The notes under the pieces were generated by a model. The model worked only from the letters and a program-made list of their open reading frames with translations. It did no database searches and was not told where the DNA came from. From NCBI GenBank assembly GCA_027596195.1, contig JADGJG010000943.1, forward strand, positions 1 to 10,653: DNA of 10,653 nt. Direction: 5' to 3'. This DNA is from Podochytrium sp. JEL0797 (Eukaryota; Chytridiomycota; Chytridiomycetes; Chytridiales; Chytriomycetaceae). Shown here in pieces: positions 7,382 to 10,653 of the stretch; the first letter of the stretch is position 1, and every line of letters begins with the position of its first letter. The translations under genes were made by a program, and so were the position numbers.

Positions 7382-9434
7382 TCACTTCATCCGCCTCGCC
7401 GGCGGGTGCGTCAACGGCGACGCATTCACCCTCACCCCCCTCTCCCCACTCCCCATTCCCCCCAAACTCCCACTACTCTTCTTCCTCTCCATCGACCCAA
7501 ACAACCCTCCCCGTTCACGACTCCCCTCCCGATTCGGCGACCCCCCGCCCCCACCGCCGCGGTGCATCCTTCCAATACTCTTGCTCCGCATATTCTGCAT
7601 GAATTGGGTTACTTGCTCTGCGGCTTGGCGTGGTGTGGTTGGGAGAGGGCTTCGCCCGCGTTGTTCGCGTTCCCTGTCGTGAAGGTCTATGCTCGCGTTT
7701 CGCCCGCGCGGGAGACTTCCCCCGAACCGTGTCGTGGCCGCAGCAAGGGTTGTAGCGACGGAGGATCCCATTCCGCGGGGAAGACTTGCGGCTGGGGTCG
7801 TGTTGGCGGATACGCCTCGACCTACTCCGCCGTTGTTTCTCCATTCCATGGCGACAGCTTCCAGGCGTTGTTTGCGTGCCAATTCTTGTTGTTGAATCAC
7901 TTGCCAATCGTATGGATCGTAATTTGCATCGATAAAGTCAAGCTCGGCTTCAATCCGTTCCATATTCGTAGCCTTCGGATCCGCCGTCGCCGTATCCTTA
8001 ATCTGCGCCAAATTCAACAACTGAGAGATTTGCAGAATATTCGCTGAAGCCGATGTCGACGGGTCCGTAGGCACCAGCGGGGATGCGCCGAGAAAGTTGG
8101 CAAGGGATTTGGGACCAGGAGACGGAAGTGGAGTCGAGGCGGCGATTTCTTCGTTCATTTGGGTACGGTTTTGACGTTGTTTGGGGCGATATTGGAGGTA
8201 GGATTCGTCGAGGGTTGTGGATTCGGGGGTATCGCTTGGAGGTTCAAAGTTGGGGGTTGTGATCTGGGGGTTGAGTTCAGAAAATCATGGAGAATTGGAA
8301 ACCAAAACACCCCCCCCGAAAAAACTCACATCCGGCACAAACGAAGGAACCATCTCTTTCCTCCCCACACCCGCCCAATCCACCCCCTGAAAAAACGCAT
8401 GCCCCATCACCTCCTCACACCCCCCCGGACCACCCCCCAACCGCTTCGTCCTGTCCACCGTCAACAAACCCTCCAACAAGTCCCGAAACGCCGCACTCAT
8501 CCTCACGGGCCGTTTCGTGACCTGATTCTCTGCATGAAACACAAACTCTCCCTTAATGATTGCTTTCGAGAGGTCTCCGTTCGTGGCGGCACGGAAGGGT
8601 CGTTTGCCGTAAAAGAGTTCGTAGAGGATTACACCGAGGGACCACCAATCAATTTGATGCATGTATCCCTTGTCGAGGAGGATATCAGGCGCCATGTACG
8701 CAAGAGTGCCCGAGTGAGATTTGAGGAGCCGCTTGTCGCTGAAATTGACGGCAATGTTGAAGTCAGTGAGATGAGCGTGTCCGGCTGCGTCGAGGAGGAC
8801 TGGGGGTGTTGAATATGTGATGAGTTGAAACGATTCGGATCCCAAAGGGGGAAAATGGGGGTACCATTATCCGGCTTCAGATCGCGATGCAACACATTCT
8901 TGCCATGCAAATACGCAATCCCGAATACAATCTCGGCTGCCCACCCACGCAGAATTTGCTCGGGGAATCCGTGGTGCTTGTCGAGATGGAACCGCAGGTC
9001 CCCGCCCTCCATCAGATCCAGGACCATGAACATGTGAAGGTCGTCTTGGAAGGCGTACCGCAGGTTCACAATAAGCGGGTGGTTGATGTCCTCTTTAGGT
9101 TTTGATGTGTTAGCGGTGAAACGGGGGTGAAACACAAACGGGTTTACCCAAGATGCATCGCTCCCTAAAAATGTTCTGAATCGCTCTCATCCGAATGCAC
9201 TGCATCTTATTGATGTACTTGAGTGCATACAGGTTTCCAGACGCCTTGTGCTGCACGATCCGGACCTTACCAAAGGCGCCTTTGCCAATCACGCGGAGGA
9301 GCGTGAAGGAGCGGAGGTCGACTGATGCCGTGTGTTTGGTTAGAGAAGGAGAGGAGAGATGGGGGTGGGAGTACTCAACTGTCCATTGCGGGCGTGTTCG
9401 GGGACCGTTCGATGGTGGATTGGTCGGCTCCCAT
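7382..9434 (-). CDS. STK32: STK32/YANK-like Ser/Thr protein kinase, N-myristoylation-type start, 5 exons
   Basis: Exons (minus) are 9434-9380, 9321-9148, 9092-8865, 8799-8330 and 8263-7382, giving 602 aa. Introns are 58, 55, 65 and 66 nt, with CTAAC branch points in the first two. The protein starts MGADQSTIERS: Gly2 with Ser6, as in the myristoylated MGANTS/MGGNHS starts of animal STK32. Kinase landmarks are GKGAFGKV (31-38), Lys53 in ALKYINK, Glu72 in FRER, HRDLKPDN (Asp147) and DFN at 165-167 instead of DFG, which is the YANK hallmark. SGTLAYMAPD (182-191) replaces APE, followed by DWWSLG. After VPSFVPD comes TPNFEPPSD, the AGC-like tail position. ERIEAELDFIDANYDPYDW (411-429) resembles the conserved C-terminal segment of the family. 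The remainder is Ser/Arg/Gly-rich with six consecutive Gly (545-550). The longer frame upstream of exon 2 has no ATG, so the split exon 1 is favoured. Substrates are not inferable. Confidence 0.93.
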
Positions 9435-9537
9435 CTCTTCTTTGCAAGATTTTTCCTCAAATTGAATTTTTTTCTCAAATTGCTTCTACACGCCTATCCT
9501 GCTTCCTTCTTCGCTGCGCTCGTGGGGCGGGGCGGCG

Positions 9538-9554
9538 CCCCCCCCCCCCCCCCC
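9538..9554 (+). repeat. C17 homopolymer (G17 on the minus strand)
   Basis: Seventeen consecutive C follow a GGGGCGGGGCGGCGC stretch, about 100 nt upstream of the kinase start codon. The block could adopt unusual structure (G-rich on the minus strand) and is a likely place for length error in the assembly. Its exact length should not be trusted. Confidence 0.8.
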
Positions 9555-9568
9555 TGGTCGCCCCTTGA

Positions 9569-10277
9569 AACGGTCGATTCTCTTCTCCCAACCTTCTCCA
9601 CCAAAATGCTTTCTATTATCAATATCGAAAAATTGAGGTGGCCTTCCCCTCCGATGTCGGTGGACTGGAGGCATGCTGGTTCTGCCCCTCCAGGCCTGGA
9701 TGCCTTGGTGACACGGAAGTTAGCGATTGGGGTGATTCCACGCATGAGAGAGTCAAAGCTCTTGACGAGGCTCTCGACTTTGACGTGTTCTCGGAGCTTT
9801 TCGCTTCCTTGTTCCGTTACTCAGTTATTTGTCACAACACGCGGATGTCGGCATTCTCGACCAACGGATTGAAAGATGTGCGACCGGCATCTTTAATCTC
9901 GAGGTCGACAGAACGTGACTGCCACACAGCAGCCGCACCCGCCATTACGAAATGGGGCTTCAATGGATCAAGATGAACGCTGCCGCCAAGGCAGTGGCAA
10001 AGACTCACCGCACTGGTGTTGTCGAAATCCGTTGGAACGGGGGGGCTCTCAATCCCGCAGACTCGACGACACGACCCAAGTGATTCGACTATGTTGAAGT
10101 CGACGCATTTGACATTTGGATTGTCGACGCACCGGGTATCCGTATTTATTCGGACGGTGAACGGACGGCAGCATTTATGAAAGTCGACTTGTCCAAACCG
10201 ACTCAAGCAACCGTCGTATTCTTTCGGGAGATGGAGTCGTTGTGGATGCGTTCCTCACGGATGGAATCCCAGGTTGG
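9569..10277 (+). pseudogene. Unrecognised broken coding region with frame changes and in-frame TGA codons
   Basis: Codon structure (many GNN codons, purine-first pattern) marks this as plus-strand coding, but no single frame stays open. Frame one runs from 9569 through FYYQYRKIEVAFPSDVGGLE and HERVKALDEALDFDVFSELF to about 9795. The signal then moves to the frame holding SQHADVGILDQRIERCATGI and NLEVDRT, which meets TGA at 9916-9918. A short stretch, DCHTAAAPAITKWGF, reads better in the first frame. The second frame resumes with NAAAKAVAKTHRTGVVEIRW, has TGA at 10081-10083, and continues VEVDAFDIWIVDAPGIRIYS to about 10205. The third frame then gives SNRRILSGDGVVVDAFLTDG. Several shifts behave like single-base losses. 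No start codon, domain or family is recognised. TGA is the stop codon of four genes in this window, so recoding is unlikely. Decay of a once functional gene is favoured; poor sequence quality is the alternative. Confidence 0.45.
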
Positions 10278-10278
10278 T

Positions 10279-10653
10279 GAACTAAAAAGAAATCCCCCCT
10301 CGTCCCAGGCCCCAGCCTCTTTAGAAAACAACCAAAAAATAAGATTATAAGATACTGCGGAGCCAGTAGCCCCCTGCGCTTATGGTTTCAATTCTTTTTC
10401 CTTACTCCTTGGTGAGAGAAATGTCGCGCCGCACCATTCTTTATCTCAATCATGCGAAATACGGCTCCATCGAGAGTACCACGTTGTCTATATTCGATGC
10501 CACGAAACTATTCGCAGTTGTATAAATTGTGTAGAAGTGAAGAAATAATTGTTCATATAACCGGAACGTCCATGAATTTGAAAGTTGTAATGTGAAGAAT
10601 TCGGTAGCTATATCCATCATTGTCCATAGTGTAAATATAGGAGCCACAAGCGA
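10279..10653. other. AT-rich right-hand spacer
   Basis: After the broken coding region the sequence becomes AT-richer (TAGAAAACAACCAAAAAATA near 10322), unlike the GC-rich exons to the left. I see no tRNA, terminal repeat or recognisable transposon end. The only long open frame is the minus-strand one described separately. Confidence 0.4.
10450..10653 (-). CDS. Possible partial ORF open at the window edge, unrecognised
   Basis: The minus-strand frame from the right edge is open for 67 codons and ends at TGA 10450-10452 with SMEPYFA. It is rich in aromatic and hydrophobic residues (TEFFTLQLSNSWTFRLYEQL). Its codons are AT-rich at third positions, unlike the other genes here. It could be the 3' end of a gene continuing outside the window, a transposon-derived fragment, or chance. 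There is no motif to name it by. Confidence 0.22.
   Translation of the reverse strand, partial: SLVAPIFTLWTMMDIATEFFTLQLSNSWTFRLYEQLFLHFYTIYTTANSFVASNIDNVVLSMEPYFA

Noticed and set aside
7122..8047. Plus-strand frames across the kinase C-terminal exon
   Set aside because: They are Pro/Arg-rich shadows of the Gly/Ser/Arg-rich kinase tail on the minus strand.
9435..9478. N-terminal extension of the kinase in the exon 2 frame
   Set aside because: The frame has no ATG; the spliced MGADQS exon explains the N-terminus and matches the family start.
9916..10083. TGA read as tryptophan to keep the right-hand coding region open
   Set aside because: Four genes in the window (complex I subunit, UNC-45, S9 peptidase, kinase) end properly at TGA, and frame shifts are present as well, so recoding would not rescue the region.
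9832..10248. Minus-strand frame open for over 130 codons, Cys-rich, opposite the decayed region
   Set aside because: It lacks an upstream ATG, and the purine-first codon pattern belongs to the plus strand; the open antisense frame is the expected mirror of that pattern.

Overview
The window is nuclear DNA of an intron-rich, compact eukaryote. The evidence is four protein genes interrupted by short GT-AG introns (48-85 nt, one of 212 nt), several with CTAAC/CTAAT-like branch points, plus AATAAA-type poly(A) signals. The protein set (UNC-45/She4 myosin chaperone, STK32/YANK kinase with a DFN motif, NDUFA11-type complex I subunit, S9 peptidase) fits an opisthokont. Compact introns, a nearly TPR-less UNC-45 and short intergenic gaps suggest an early-diverging (chytrid-like) fungus; that placement is inference.

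Layout: 1-241 is a GC-rich low-complexity edge and unassigned DNA. 746-242 (minus) is a small putative secreted protein with a fibronectin-III-like segment, whose frame breaks at a run of seven G (plus strand). Head-to-head with it, ~853-1673 (plus) is an NDUFA11-like complex I subunit (three recognised exons, 5' end unresolved). 1833-4596 (plus) is UNC-45/She4/Cro1 (3 exons, 876 aa). 4899-7243 (plus) is a prolyl-oligopeptidase-family (S9) peptidase (7 exons, 651 aa, full Ser-Asp-His triad). Convergent to it, 9434-7382 (minus) is an STK32/YANK-like Ser/Thr kinase (5 exons, 602 aa) with an N-myristoylation-type start in a tiny first exon. 9569-10277 (plus) holds a broken coding region that changes frame repeatedly and has in-frame stops; I do not recognise it. 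10279-10653 is AT-rich with one weak ORF open at the window edge.

The genes look like unrelated housekeeping and signalling functions, not one pathway: mitochondrial respiration, myosin folding, cytosolic peptide turnover, membrane-attached kinase signalling. I see no defence island, CRISPR array, intact mobile element, rRNA or tRNA. The most unusual signals are a repeated C-rich to G-rich switch on the coding strand within exons, a ~165-nt AG-free zone in one intron, and the decayed gene near the right end.
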